Below are positions 25,388 to 33,765 of a stretch of 64,000 nt of DNA, piece by piece. The notes below the pieces were generated by a model. It saw only the letters and a list, made by a program, of their open reading frames with translations, had not been told where the DNA came from and did not search any database. A program made the translations under genes and the position numbers. The stretch's first letter is position 1; each line of letters opens with the position of its first letter. The DNA is from Acetobacter musti (GTDB lineage: Bacteria; Pseudomonadota; Alphaproteobacteria; Acetobacterales; Acetobacteraceae). The stretch is taken from assembly GCF_011516835.1 (NCBI RefSeq), contig NZ_WOTB01000006.1, positions 157,903 through 221,902 of the forward strand, given 5' to 3'.

Positions 25388-26872
25388 TCAGCCTTCGGTT
25401 GCGCCGACCGCCGAATGCCGGGCCAGAAAAGCCGCGCTCGCTTCGTTCAGGCCCACGACACGCACAGCATGGCCCTTCTCACGCAGTTTGCTGACGATCG
25501 TCTCCATCGCGCCCACCGCCGTGATGTCCCACAGATGCGCCTCATGCAGATCCAGAATGATATCGCGGGGATGAGCCGGCACGCCGTCTGATCCCCCGGC
25601 CATATCGTCATAAGCAATGGCGTCCTCCAGCAGTTCGGAAGACGCAAAAAACACTTCCCCCGTCACCACATAGCGACGCACCCCATTCACCGGATCGAGT
25701 GAAGCCTCCACGCGCAGCATGGAGGATACGCTGGACGCGAAAAACACGCCGCTCAGCAGCACCCCGGCCGCAACGCCCGCGGCCAAATCATGTGTCAGCA
25801 CGACAACGATCACAGTCACCACCATGACCGTGCTCGTCAGGCGGGGATGGGTCGCCAGTTCACGCAGCGAAGACCAGGAGAATGTACTGACCGAAACCAT
25901 GATCATGATCGCCACCAGCGCCGCCACAGGCACCCGCGCCACCAGAGGTCGCAGCATCACCATCAGCACAAGCAGGAACACACCGGCCATCAGAGTGGAC
26001 AGACGCCCGCGTCCGCCATAGCGCACATTCCCGACCGTCTGCCCGATCATCCCGCAACCGCCAATCCCGCCGAACAGACCGGCCGCGATATTCGCCATCC
26101 CGAGACCGACGGATTCCCGCCGCTTGTTCGACGGAGTTCCCGTCAGATCGTCCACCACCCGCGCCGTCATCAGGCTTTCAAGAACACCGACCATCGCCAT
26201 GGCCAGCGCATAGGGAAAAACAATCCCGGCCGTCTCCATCGAAACTGGCAGATGCGGAAGCGCGAAAGAGGGCAGACCGTCCGGCAGATGCCCCAGATCG
26301 GCAACCGTCGCCACAGGCATCGGATGCACGGCAACGATCACCGTCAGCACCGCTATGCAGATAAGCGGCGATGGAATCGCCGAAAACACGCGCGGAACCA
26401 GATAGATGATCGCAAGCCCCAGACCAATCAGCGCCCAGGTGTGCCACGTCACATGCAGCATATGCGGCACCTGCGCGGAAAAAATCAGAATTGCCAGTGC
26501 GTTGACGAACCCGGTTCGTACAGGACGTGAGACAAAACGCATCAGCACCTGCAGATTCAGCAGGCCAAAAACGATCTGAATCACCCCTGAAAGCAAAGTG
26601 GCCGCAAGCAGGTACTGCACGCCATACCCGTGGACCAGTCCCGCCGCGACAAGCGCGACCGAACCCGCCGCCGCTGAAATCATCGCCGGTCGGCCGCCCG
26701 CAAAAGCAATCACGACACTGATCACGAAGGACGCATAAAGTCCGACAGAAGGATCGACACCGGCCACAAACGCGAAGGCGATAACTTCCGGAATAAGGGC
26801 GAACGTCGCGACCAGACCGGCAAGGCATTCACGGACAGGGCTGGCTTTCCAGCCATCAGCAAAAAAAGTCAT
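25388..26872 (-). CDS. SulP-family inorganic anion transporter with STAS domain
   Basis: The 494-residue protein has about 11 membrane helices of the SLC26/SulP fold (VRECLAGLVATFALIPEVIAFAFVAGVDPSVGLYASF at the N terminus; PVRTGFVNALAILIFSAQVPH) and a short C-terminal STAS domain (about 400-490) with IILDLHEAHLWDITAVGAMETI. It lacks the consensus sulfate-binding arrangement needed to fix the anion; sulfate, bicarbonate or other anions are possible. It does not adjoin an anhydrase gene. The start was set at the ATG at 26872 because upstream residues look non-conserved. Confidence 0.88.
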   Translation of the reverse strand: MTFFADGWKASPVRECLAGLVATFALIPEVIAFAFVAGVDPSVGLYASFVISVVIAFAGGRPAMISAAAGSVALVAAGLVHGYGVQYLLAATLLSGVIQIVFGLLNLQVLMRFVSRPVRTGFVNALAILIFSAQVPHMLHVTWHTWALIGLGLAIIYLVPRVFSAIPSPLICIAVLTVIVAVHPMPVATVADLGHLPDGLPSFALPHLPVSMETAGIVFPYALAMAMVGVLESLMTARVVDDLTGTPSNKRRESVGLGMANIAAGLFGGIGGCGMIGQTVGNVRYGGRGRLSTLMAGVFLLVLMVMLRPLVARVPVAALVAIMIMVSVSTFSWSSLRELATHPRLTSTVMVVTVIVVVLTHDLAAGVAAGVLLSGVFFASSVSSMLRVEASLDPVNGVRRYVVTGEVFFASSELLEDAIAYDDMAGGSDGVPAHPRDIILDLHEAHLWDITAVGAMETIVSKLREKGHAVRVVGLNEASAAFLARHSAVGATEG

Positions 26873-26996
26873 ACGGTTTCCGGAAGATCGGAAGATGGAA
26901 TGACAGCCTGGCGCAATTCTCATCCTCAGATTAAAGATTATGTCGTAACACTATGATTTTAAAATATATACTTACAGAGAACCATATCCGGACAGA

Positions 26997-28628
26997 TTAC
27001 GCGACATGCTGCTTCGCCGCAGCCATCCCCCGCAGTCGCGCCGCCACACGCTCAGCCACGGAACCCCAGTCCCGTGGCCGCTCCTGCCGGATGATCGTCA
27101 GATCCGGATACCAGACAGAGTCCTCACGACCGGAAAGCCACCGCCAGCAATTGTCAAAACGATCCATCAGCAGCACAGGCCGACCCAGCGCCCCGGCCAG
27201 ATGAACGACCGAAGTATCGACCGATACCAGCACATCGAGCCCCATCATCAGAGCCGCCGTGTCATCCATGCTGCCGATCTGATCCGTCGGATCATACAGA
27301 CGCATGCCCTCCGGCGGATTCAGCGCCTGTTCCGCATACGGCCCCTTCTGGAGACTGATGAGATTGATGCCCGGAATACGTCCGAGCGGCGCCATCGCCG
27401 CAAGAGAGGCCGACCGCCGCCTGTCAACCATATGGGCAGGCGTTTGATCCGGACGGGGAGAACCACCCCAGACAAGCCCGACATTCAGCCGGCCATTCCG
27501 GGGCAGAAAACGTCCCATCCGCTGCACCTTCCCCGGATCGGCACGAAGATAGGGAACCGGATCACCCATGCTGTCCGGCGTTCCGACAAAAACCCGGGGC
27601 AGGCTGATAAACGGGCAGTGCCAGTCAAAAGCCGGCGTTCTGCCGCCAACCTGAACCACGGACACACAGTCGATCCGCCGGCACAGATCACCAAGCTCCT
27701 CCGGCACCCAGAGATGCAGAATGGCGCCGCGACGGGCGAGGGGAGCAAGATAGCGGAGATACATAATCGTATCCCCCAGCCCCTCTTCCTGCGTGATCAG
27801 GATACGTTTCCCGCGCAGATCCAGCCCGTCAGTGAGAGACGGCAGAAGCGTCGCACGCGGCAGATCGCTGTGCCCGGGCAGTTTCAGACGCCATTCGTGC
27901 TCCGACCAGCCCTGGGCGAACCGCCCGGCCTTCAGAAGTGCAATGGAATAATTAAGCCGGATCTGCGCATCAGCCGGCCGTTCCTGAATGGCGGTCCGGT
28001 AAAGATCAATCGCCTCGTCCGACCGGTTCTGAGCCGAATAGATACAGGCAAGATTCGAAATCGCGCTGGGATTTCCGGGAGTCATCTTCAGCACCTCGTT
28101 GAAGATGTCGATCGCAGCATCGATATCCCCGCGCTCGGCAAGCGCGATCGCCTTCAGATTCAGCGCATAAGTCGCAGACGGCCTGATCTCCAGACTCTTC
28201 GTCAGAACCCCGACCGCCTCATCCAGACGCCCCATCTGCGACAGCACGTCCCCCAGAGCGTCATAAAGACGGGCGTCATGCGGCGCCAGCCGGAGCATGA
28301 CCCGCAACACACGCTCGGCTTCCGGTCGCCGGTCGAACCGCGCGAACATGTCAACAAGATCATGTCCCGGATGTTTGTTGCCAGGGCTGGCCAGTCCTGA
28401 AGCCACCATCAGCTCCGCAGCCTTTTCAGACCGCCCGGTTCCGGCACAGGCAAATGCGTATAAAAGGTCCGCCCGGTCATCACCTTTCTCAGCAAAAGGC
28501 TCCAGCGCGGCCCTGGGTGCCTCAAACCGGCCTTCGTGGATTTCCACATAAGCCCGGCGCAGAAGCGTATCATCGGCTCTGACGGACTGCCCCGTCGTTG
28601 TGCGGGATGGGGCAGGGGGGCTGACCAT
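26997..28628 (-). CDS. TPR protein with C-terminal glycosyltransferase-like domain
   Basis: The 543-residue protein has about six tetratricopeptide repeats (about 20-240; APHDARLYDALGDVLSQMGR, DEAVGVLTKSLEIRPSATYALN, DIDAAIDIFNEVLKMTPGNP) followed by a domain (about 260-540) like the GT41/GT9-type end found after TPR in bacterial O-GlcNAc-like proteins, with EEGLGDTIMYLRYLAPLA, GLVWGGSPRPDQTP and VSVDTSVVHLAGALGRPVLLM. Such proteins may glycosylate flagellin or other surface proteins, but the target is unknown here. It is 16 bp downstream of carD in the same direction and may be cotranscribed. Confidence 0.8.
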   Translation of the reverse strand: MVSPPAPSRTTTGQSVRADDTLLRRAYVEIHEGRFEAPRAALEPFAEKGDDRADLLYAFACAGTGRSEKAAELMVASGLASPGNKHPGHDLVDMFARFDRRPEAERVLRVMLRLAPHDARLYDALGDVLSQMGRLDEAVGVLTKSLEIRPSATYALNLKAIALAERGDIDAAIDIFNEVLKMTPGNPSAISNLACIYSAQNRSDEAIDLYRTAIQERPADAQIRLNYSIALLKAGRFAQGWSEHEWRLKLPGHSDLPRATLLPSLTDGLDLRGKRILITQEEGLGDTIMYLRYLAPLARRGAILHLWVPEELGDLCRRIDCVSVVQVGGRTPAFDWHCPFISLPRVFVGTPDSMGDPVPYLRADPGKVQRMGRFLPRNGRLNVGLVWGGSPRPDQTPAHMVDRRRSASLAAMAPLGRIPGINLISLQKGPYAEQALNPPEGMRLYDPTDQIGSMDDTAALMMGLDVLVSVDTSVVHLAGALGRPVLLMDRFDNCWRWLSGREDSVWYPDLTIIRQERPRDWGSVAERVAARLRGMAAAKQHVA

Positions 28629-28644
28629 CTTCAGAACCCTGTAA

Positions 28645-29235
28645 TCAGGCCGCTTTCATCACGGCAGTCAGAGACTGCAGCACATCAGCGGGCTCTTTCT
28701 TCTCAAGAACCGCAACCTCAGCCACGAACCGCTCCTGAGCCGCCTCGAACAGTTTGCGCTCCGAAAAACTGCCATCCAGACTGTCCACATTACGTCGCAG
28801 ATCCCGCAGAACCTCCGCGATCTGCACCAGGTCACCGGAATTGATTTTTTCCTGATAAGCCACGGCACGACGCGCCCACATGCCTTTGCTCACATGAGGC
28901 TTGCCCTTGATGATCGCCATCGCCTTATCAACGATCTCGCGTGACACAATCTTGCGAAGGCCCGCCTTGCGCGCCTTGGCAAGCGGAATACGCAGCGTCA
29001 TCTGGTTTCCCGGAAAGGAAATCTGGATGACTTCCAGCTTCGTGCCCGCAATCTCGTCAACACCGATGCGGTCAACGCGTCCAACACCGTGAGCGGCGTA
29101 AACGATGGAATCGCCTTCCTGAAAAGGATCCTCGTCCTTGATTTTAGTCTTCGCCTGCGCGGCAGTCGTCGCTGCCGCTGTGCGTGCCATGGCGTCTGTA
29201 ACGCCGCCCTTCGGTGGAGATCTGAATGTGCTCAT
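28645..29235 (-). CDS. CarD/CdnL-type transcription factor
   Basis: The 196-residue protein has an N-terminal extension, then the CarD RNA polymerase-interacting domain with EGDSIVYAAHGVGRVDRIG and KLEVIQISFPGNQMTLRIP (about 38-90), and a helical C-terminal DNA-binding domain. In Alphaproteobacteria CdnL stabilises promoter open complexes and supports rRNA transcription and growth. The ATG at 29235 was chosen; a GTG at 29253 would add six residues. The TPR gene follows 16 bp after its stop. Confidence 0.93.
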   Translation of the reverse strand: MSTFRSPPKGGVTDAMARTAAATTAAQAKTKIKDEDPFQEGDSIVYAAHGVGRVDRIGVDEIAGTKLEVIQISFPGNQMTLRIPLAKARKAGLRKIVSREIVDKAMAIIKGKPHVSKGMWARRAVAYQEKINSGDLVQIAEVLRDLRRNVDSLDGSFSERKLFEAAQERFVAEVAVLEKKEPADVLQSLTAVMKAA

Positions 29236-29445
29236 AGGGCCTGTCTTTAACACAAAAACACGCTCATGTCTCGCGGGTTAAGTCAAACTTCGTCCGGGCA
29301 GGCACCCCGTGCTTCAGTAACATCCTCCGTTACACACAGATTACCACGTCCGAAACATCCCGGTTCCGCCATGAACGTCACGATAACGTTCCGAAACCTG
29401 AAATGTTCCCGGATTTTTTACTATGGCTCTTCTTCGTTCAGAAGA

Positions 29446-31143
29446 TCAGAAGAAGAGCACCGCACCACCGGAAGCAGAGTTATCTTTCGCCTTGTTGCCA
29501 TTATGCGCGGACGATTCCGTGTGCGCATATTCGCCGACAAGCTGCAGCCAGTCCGTCACCTTGAAGAACAGGGCACCAACTTCGGATTCATTCCGCTTCA
29601 CCAGATCGGGATCAAGCTCCATCGGTCCCTGATAGAGATTGCTGACACCATAACTGCCCACCAACCGGAGCCGCTTCGTAACCGAATAGGCCCCCTGAAC
29701 ATAGAATCCCTCGGAATCACGCTTCCGGCCATCCGCGGCAATACCATCAAAGAACAGTCCGGTCGTTCCAAGACCGCTGCCCCGATAATAATAAGCCACG
29801 CCCTCGAAGCCTTTATAGGACAGCTTCGTCCCGATCTCCCCGGCCTCCACCGTCGCGCCACGCCCGGTCGACTGCGCCAGAATGCTGGAGGTCAGCCTTT
29901 GCTGATGCTGCGCCAGGAAGCCCGCCCAGATCCGGCCCTTCAGATCGCCGGCCGTGAAGTCATAGGAGAATTTGCCCTGCACCATAGGGGAACTGTGATA
30001 GGTCGACGTGGCGGATGAACCATCGCCGGCAAAATTGAACTCATCCAGCGGCTGGAAGATGCCCACCGAACCCTGCAGCCCATGCCAGACAGGGGAGGCA
30101 TAGGAAATCTGCGGAATCCAGTCCGCATACACATAACCAACACCGATGCGGCCAAGAGATGTATTGCCCGGCGCAGCGTTGCTTCCCGTCGAGCCGACAC
30201 TGAGCAGCGTCGCGTCAAACAGGATTGCGTCCGAGCCAAACAGCGCAATATCGCGTCCGACCTTGAATGTGCCCCATTTCTTGTTGCCCGCCGTGATGTA
30301 AATCTGACGAAAATCGAGCCCGGCCGTGCCCAGACCCACAGGACTACCGCCAGTATTGGCGTTGAACGCGCCGTTCTTGGCATTGTCGATGCCCGGATAC
30401 ATGCCGAATACCGCCGCCAGATCGATCCCTTCCTGCGTGGTCGTGATCTTGGTGATCAGACCCGCCGGAAGCAGGCCGTTGCGAACCGCCGAAGCATCAA
30501 ACTTATTGCCGCCAGCCCCGGTCGAGACACCACCCGCGACGACCTGACCCGTCGAAGGACTGTTATAAGTGTAGAACCCGTTTACAAAACCCGAAAGATT
30601 GATCGCGATTTCCCCGGCCTGGAACGTCAGCCCCTTACCCGGAACATATTTCGCGACACGGACAATGCTCGGATCATGCACGGCCTGCTGCGCCGCCAGC
30701 ATCGAATCATGCGCCGAACGTGCACTGGCTGCCGCACTGTCAGCCGCATCCTGCGCATCCACGAAAACAGGCGTCACATCCGGAGACGCATCATGCCGAC
30801 GGGCGCGCCGCACATCCTCGGCATAACGACGGCTCCCGCCTCCCGGACCCGCCGCGCGCTGAACCCGCGCCGGGCTGCCATCCTCATCGCCAAGGGAAGG
30901 GCGGCTGTGATGCATATGCTTCGTCAGGAGCGTGCTGTATTCCGTCTTCGTCAGACTGCCTTTGGCCCGCAGAATATCAAGCAGATCCGTATAATCATCC
31001 GCCCGCGCCGCGCCGCCGCCCATAATCCCGGCCAGAACCGTCGCGGCCAGCAGCACCGAACTCCGGTATCTGCAACTCCGGCATCTGCCGCGCCATGAAC
31101 CGGAATGTTTTTCCCTGACCGGTGACGGCGCCGACTGAATCAC
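29446..31143 (-). CDS. Outer-membrane porin
   Basis: The 565-residue protein starts with a basic region and a signal peptide (SSVLLAATVLAGIMGGGAARA, cleavage near residue 49), then a helical/charged N-terminal part (about 50-160) and a beta-rich barrel (about 170-565). The last residues GGAVLFF end in Phe, the BAM targeting pattern for outer-membrane barrels. The middle includes GLTFQAGEIAINLSGFVNGFYTY, common in OprP/OprB-related porins. A selectivity cannot be predicted. The start is GTG at 31143. The long linker before the barrel is a coiled-coil-like, Ala/Asp-rich segment. Confidence 0.83.
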   Translation of the reverse strand: MIQSAPSPVREKHSGSWRGRCRSCRYRSSVLLAATVLAGIMGGGAARADDYTDLLDILRAKGSLTKTEYSTLLTKHMHHSRPSLGDEDGSPARVQRAAGPGGGSRRYAEDVRRARRHDASPDVTPVFVDAQDAADSAAASARSAHDSMLAAQQAVHDPSIVRVAKYVPGKGLTFQAGEIAINLSGFVNGFYTYNSPSTGQVVAGGVSTGAGGNKFDASAVRNGLLPAGLITKITTTQEGIDLAAVFGMYPGIDNAKNGAFNANTGGSPVGLGTAGLDFRQIYITAGNKKWGTFKVGRDIALFGSDAILFDATLLSVGSTGSNAAPGNTSLGRIGVGYVYADWIPQISYASPVWHGLQGSVGIFQPLDEFNFAGDGSSATSTYHSSPMVQGKFSYDFTAGDLKGRIWAGFLAQHQQRLTSSILAQSTGRGATVEAGEIGTKLSYKGFEGVAYYYRGSGLGTTGLFFDGIAADGRKRDSEGFYVQGAYSVTKRLRLVGSYGVSNLYQGPMELDPDLVKRNESEVGALFFKVTDWLQLVGEYAHTESSAHNGNKAKDNSASGGAVLFF

Positions 31144-31349
31144 GATACTTCTGGTCCTTCAACTGCCGTGCTGTTTCTCTGTCAGCCACCGCGTCACAAA
31201 AACGCCGCCCGCATGACGGACATCACATGACGCAGCCTGGCAAACAAACATTATGAAACAGCAAAATCTGACAGAACGGTAATGCGGTCAACGTTCCGTG
31301 CGGCGACTGATGGCTTTGTGATCGGGAGTGCGTCTTTTACGTCACGGCT

Positions 31350-32225
31350 TTACGGCTGGATACCATTTTCGATTTTCACCGGTGGCCCCGGCTGCTCGCC
31401 GATCGACTGCAGCAGATCCGTCTCGATGGTCCGCGCCATCGCCGCCATCGGCAGCGCATGCGGCGAATTCCTGAACGGCTCCTGCAGGTCATCACCGGCC
31501 TTATCCAGCACAACAAACAGCAGTCCGACCAGGGAAGACCCCAGCGGCGTCACCCAGCCCAGCGTCTGCACGGCCGAAAGCGGAAGCACGATGCAGAAAA
31601 TATTCGCCAGCGTGCGCGGCAGAATGGAATACTGAATCGGCAGCGGCGTCTTGCGAATACGCTCCAGACCGCCCTGCGCGTTGGCCAGATCGGACAATAT
31701 CCGGTCGATCTGGCCATGCAGCGCCCCATCGATCCCCAGCCGCGTCGCTTCCTCCGTCACACCCACGCCAAGCTGAACCAGGATGCCGTTGGGCTGGTTC
31801 GCCCATCCCCTGATCTGCTCCGCCATCTCCGGCGACAACAGCCGGTTCACATCAGCCGACGCATCCACCTCACCCAGCGCCATCCGCAACGCGTGAGGGT
31901 AGGCCGCCATCGCCCGCACCAGATCATGCCGCCCGCCCAGGATCGAAACAACCTGACGCCCGAAGGACCGTGAGTTATTCGTCACCGCACCCCACAATGT
32001 CCGTCCCTCCCACCAGCGCGCATAGGCACTGTTGTTGCGGACACTCATAAACAGAGCCAGAGCCGAGCCGATGAGAGAGAGGGGGAGGGAAGGGATCTCC
32101 ATCCATTCCTGATGAAAAACCTGGTAGAGAAAGACGACAACAAAATCCCAGGCGCCCAGAAGAAGCAGAATGCCGAGGCTTTCCCGGAGAAGGATCGTCA
32201 GTCCGATCCGCTTATTAACGATCAT
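31350..32225 (-). CDS. Bestrophin-like membrane channel
   Basis: The 291-residue protein has the bestrophin pattern: an N-terminal helix, then LPLSLIGSALALFMSVRNNSAYARWWEGRTLWG, and C-terminal PLSAVQTLGWVTPLGSSLVGLLFVVLDKAGDDLQEPF. Bacterial bestrophins are pentameric ion channels (often Na+- or cation-selective, unlike vertebrate Cl- channels) of about 290 residues, so the length is complete. Its start is 9 nt after the stop of a small hypothetical frame (32235-32399). The physiological role is unknown. Confidence 0.87.
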   Translation of the reverse strand: MIVNKRIGLTILLRESLGILLLLGAWDFVVVFLYQVFHQEWMEIPSLPLSLIGSALALFMSVRNNSAYARWWEGRTLWGAVTNNSRSFGRQVVSILGGRHDLVRAMAAYPHALRMALGEVDASADVNRLLSPEMAEQIRGWANQPNGILVQLGVGVTEEATRLGIDGALHGQIDRILSDLANAQGGLERIRKTPLPIQYSILPRTLANIFCIVLPLSAVQTLGWVTPLGSSLVGLLFVVLDKAGDDLQEPFRNSPHALPMAAMARTIETDLLQSIGEQPGPPVKIENGIQP

Positions 32226-32234
32226 CGCGAAGCG

Positions 32235-32399
32235 TTATCCCTGACCCTCTTGCAAATACTGAACACGCAGAATCCGCCGCAGATATTCCGGCTCACTCAG
32301 ATTTCTCCCTGACAATGTGGTGACACAGCTTCGCCCCGGCGACAACGTCACCCGCCACATCAGGATCCCGGAAATCCATGGAAGATCATCGTTTGTCAT
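32235..32399 (-). CDS. Small hypothetical protein upstream of the bestrophin gene
   Basis: A 54-residue frame begins MTNDDLPWISGILMWRVTLS and ends 9 nt before the bestrophin start, with a central segment CVTTLSGRNLSEPEYLRRIL. The close spacing suggests an operon. There is no strong ribosome-binding site and no recognised domain, so it may be chance in a GC-rich genome. It occupies part of an otherwise gene-free stretch between bestrophin and fghA. Confidence 0.3.
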   Translation of the reverse strand: MTNDDLPWISGILMWRVTLSPGRSCVTTLSGRNLSEPEYLRRILRVQYLQEGQG

Positions 32400-32556
32400 C
32401 ATGTCGCCACGCACCGGCAAAATACAGACGGGCAAAACACAGACAGGACACTTTCAGCTGACCCGCTACAGCCGGCCGGACAACCACCATTCCCACACGT
32501 GCGTGCCCCGTTTTATTGGGATAGACTGTTTCAGTCAGAAATGGAGGAACTCAGAA
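32400..32556. other. Divergent promoter region before S-formylglutathione hydrolase
   Basis: The gap between the bestrophin-side genes and fghA (331 bp from 32226 if the small frame is not real) has no other gene. It contains GGAGG at 32543 as the fghA ribosome-binding site. No clear -35/-10 pair or operator was recognised, though both divergent promoters should be here. Confidence 0.4.
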
Positions 32557-33408
32557 ATGACCCTTACAACGCGTTCCGAACATCTCTGCTGCGGCGGACA
32601 ACTCGGTTTTTACAGCCATCAGTCCGAAGAACTCGGCCTCGTCGCCAGCTTCGGCGCCTTTATCCCGAAGGGTGCCAGCCGGGAAAAGCCGGTTCCCGTC
32701 ATCCACCTCCTGGCCGGTCTGACCTGTAATCACGAAACCTTCCTGATCAAATCAAACGTCGTGCGTTTCGCCGCACAGCACGGCATCGCCCTCATCGCCA
32801 CCGACACCTCTCCGCGCGGCGCCGGCACGACGGGCGAAACCGACAGCTGGGATCTCGGCGCCGGCGCCGGCTTCTATCTCGACGCCACACAATCCCCCTG
32901 GCGCGCCCATTACCGCATGGGCAGCTACCTGGACCGCGAGCTTCCCGCTGTCACGGAAGCGATTTTCCCGCTCGACGGCACAAAACGCGGCATCATGGGC
33001 CATTCCATGGGCGGCCATGGCGCGCTCGTCCACGCCCTGAACCGTCCGGATCTGTGGAAATCCGTCTCCGCCTTCGCGCCCATCGCGCATCCGGCCGCTG
33101 TCCCCTGGGGCGAAAAAGCCTTCACAGCCTATCTCGGTCCAGACCGCGCCGCCTGGGCCTCGAACGACGCCACGCTGCTGCTGAAAGCCGGTCACAAACA
33201 CCCCACGACGCTCCTCATCGATCAGGGCAACGCCGACCAGTTCCTCGAAAAACAGCTCCAGCCCTGGCATCTCGAAGCCGCCGCAAAAGAGGCGGGACAA
33301 CCCCTGAAACTGCGCCACCACGCCGGATACGATCATTCCTACTGGTTCATCCAGAGCTTCATCGAGGACCATCTCACACACCATGCCTCGGTCCTGAACA
33401 ACATCTGA
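32557..33408 (+). CDS. fghA: S-formylglutathione hydrolase
   Basis: The 283-residue alpha/beta hydrolase has the nucleophile motif GHSMGG with Ser150, the acidic residue in GNADQFL and the His in YDHSYWF, plus HLLAGLTCNHETF and TDTSPRG, all typical of esterase D/FghA. It hydrolyses S-formylglutathione to formate and glutathione in formaldehyde detoxification. GGAGG lies 9 nt upstream of the ATG at 32557, so a longer frame from 32317 was not used. The usual partner, a class III alcohol dehydrogenase, is not adjacent; the zinc dehydrogenase at 53.9 kb is of a different subgroup. Confidence 0.93.
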   Translation: MTLTTRSEHLCCGGQLGFYSHQSEELGLVASFGAFIPKGASREKPVPVIHLLAGLTCNHETFLIKSNVVRFAAQHGIALIATDTSPRGAGTTGETDSWDLGAGAGFYLDATQSPWRAHYRMGSYLDRELPAVTEAIFPLDGTKRGIMGHSMGGHGALVHALNRPDLWKSVSAFAPIAHPAAVPWGEKAFTAYLGPDRAAWASNDATLLLKAGHKHPTTLLIDQGNADQFLEKQLQPWHLEAAAKEAGQPLKLRHHAGYDHSYWFIQSFIEDHLTHHASVLNNI

Positions 33409-33431
33409 CCTGAACCTCACCCTGGCCAGAG

Positions 33432-33455
33432 AGTGGCGGATCTGGTTTTCCGCCA
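33432..33455 (+). terminator. Possible hairpin terminator after fghA
   Basis: An 8-bp perfect stem (GTGGCGGA with TCCGCCAC) around an 8-nt loop starts 24 bp after the fghA stop. There is no following T-run, so intrinsic termination is uncertain; it may stabilise the mRNA end. Confidence 0.4.
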
Positions 33456-33495
33456 CATTCCCCGGAGAGCATAACCCGGCCACCATTCGAGTTGG

Positions 33496-33513
33496 CATAA
33501 TATATATTATGCG
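33496..33513. repeat. 18-bp perfect palindrome
   Basis: GCATAATATATATTATGC reads identically on both strands. It is AT-rich inside a GC-rich region and resembles a dimeric regulator's operator, although it lies between two convergent genes. Confidence 0.6.
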
Positions 33514-33765
33514 ACAAATGTGCGTCGGAGAACGATCCAGGGCAAAACATCGCCTGCGTCCCTGTCCGGTGATCCCGCAGAAAGTAAAGCAACAAGCCCG
33601 CTACCCACCCTGACTGCATACGTCCGACATTCCCAGACAGCGCATGGACACGATGCCGGACCCACCCCACCCTCTCCGGCTGTTCCACAAGATGGTCGCT
33701 GTAATGAAAATCACTGCAGGAAGCAGACCCCGCTCCTGAATGAAAGCAGCTTCCCCACGGCAGCC

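Larger units (their letters stand above)
33409..33765. other. Convergent gap between fghA and dnaE2
   Basis: No supported gene was found in these 357 bp. It contains a GTGGCGGA/TCCGCCAC hairpin at 33432-33455 with an 8-nt loop and no T-run, which may be the end structure of the fghA mRNA. It also contains an 18-bp perfect palindrome at 33496-33513 of unknown use. The remainder is plain GC-rich sequence. Confidence 0.6.
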
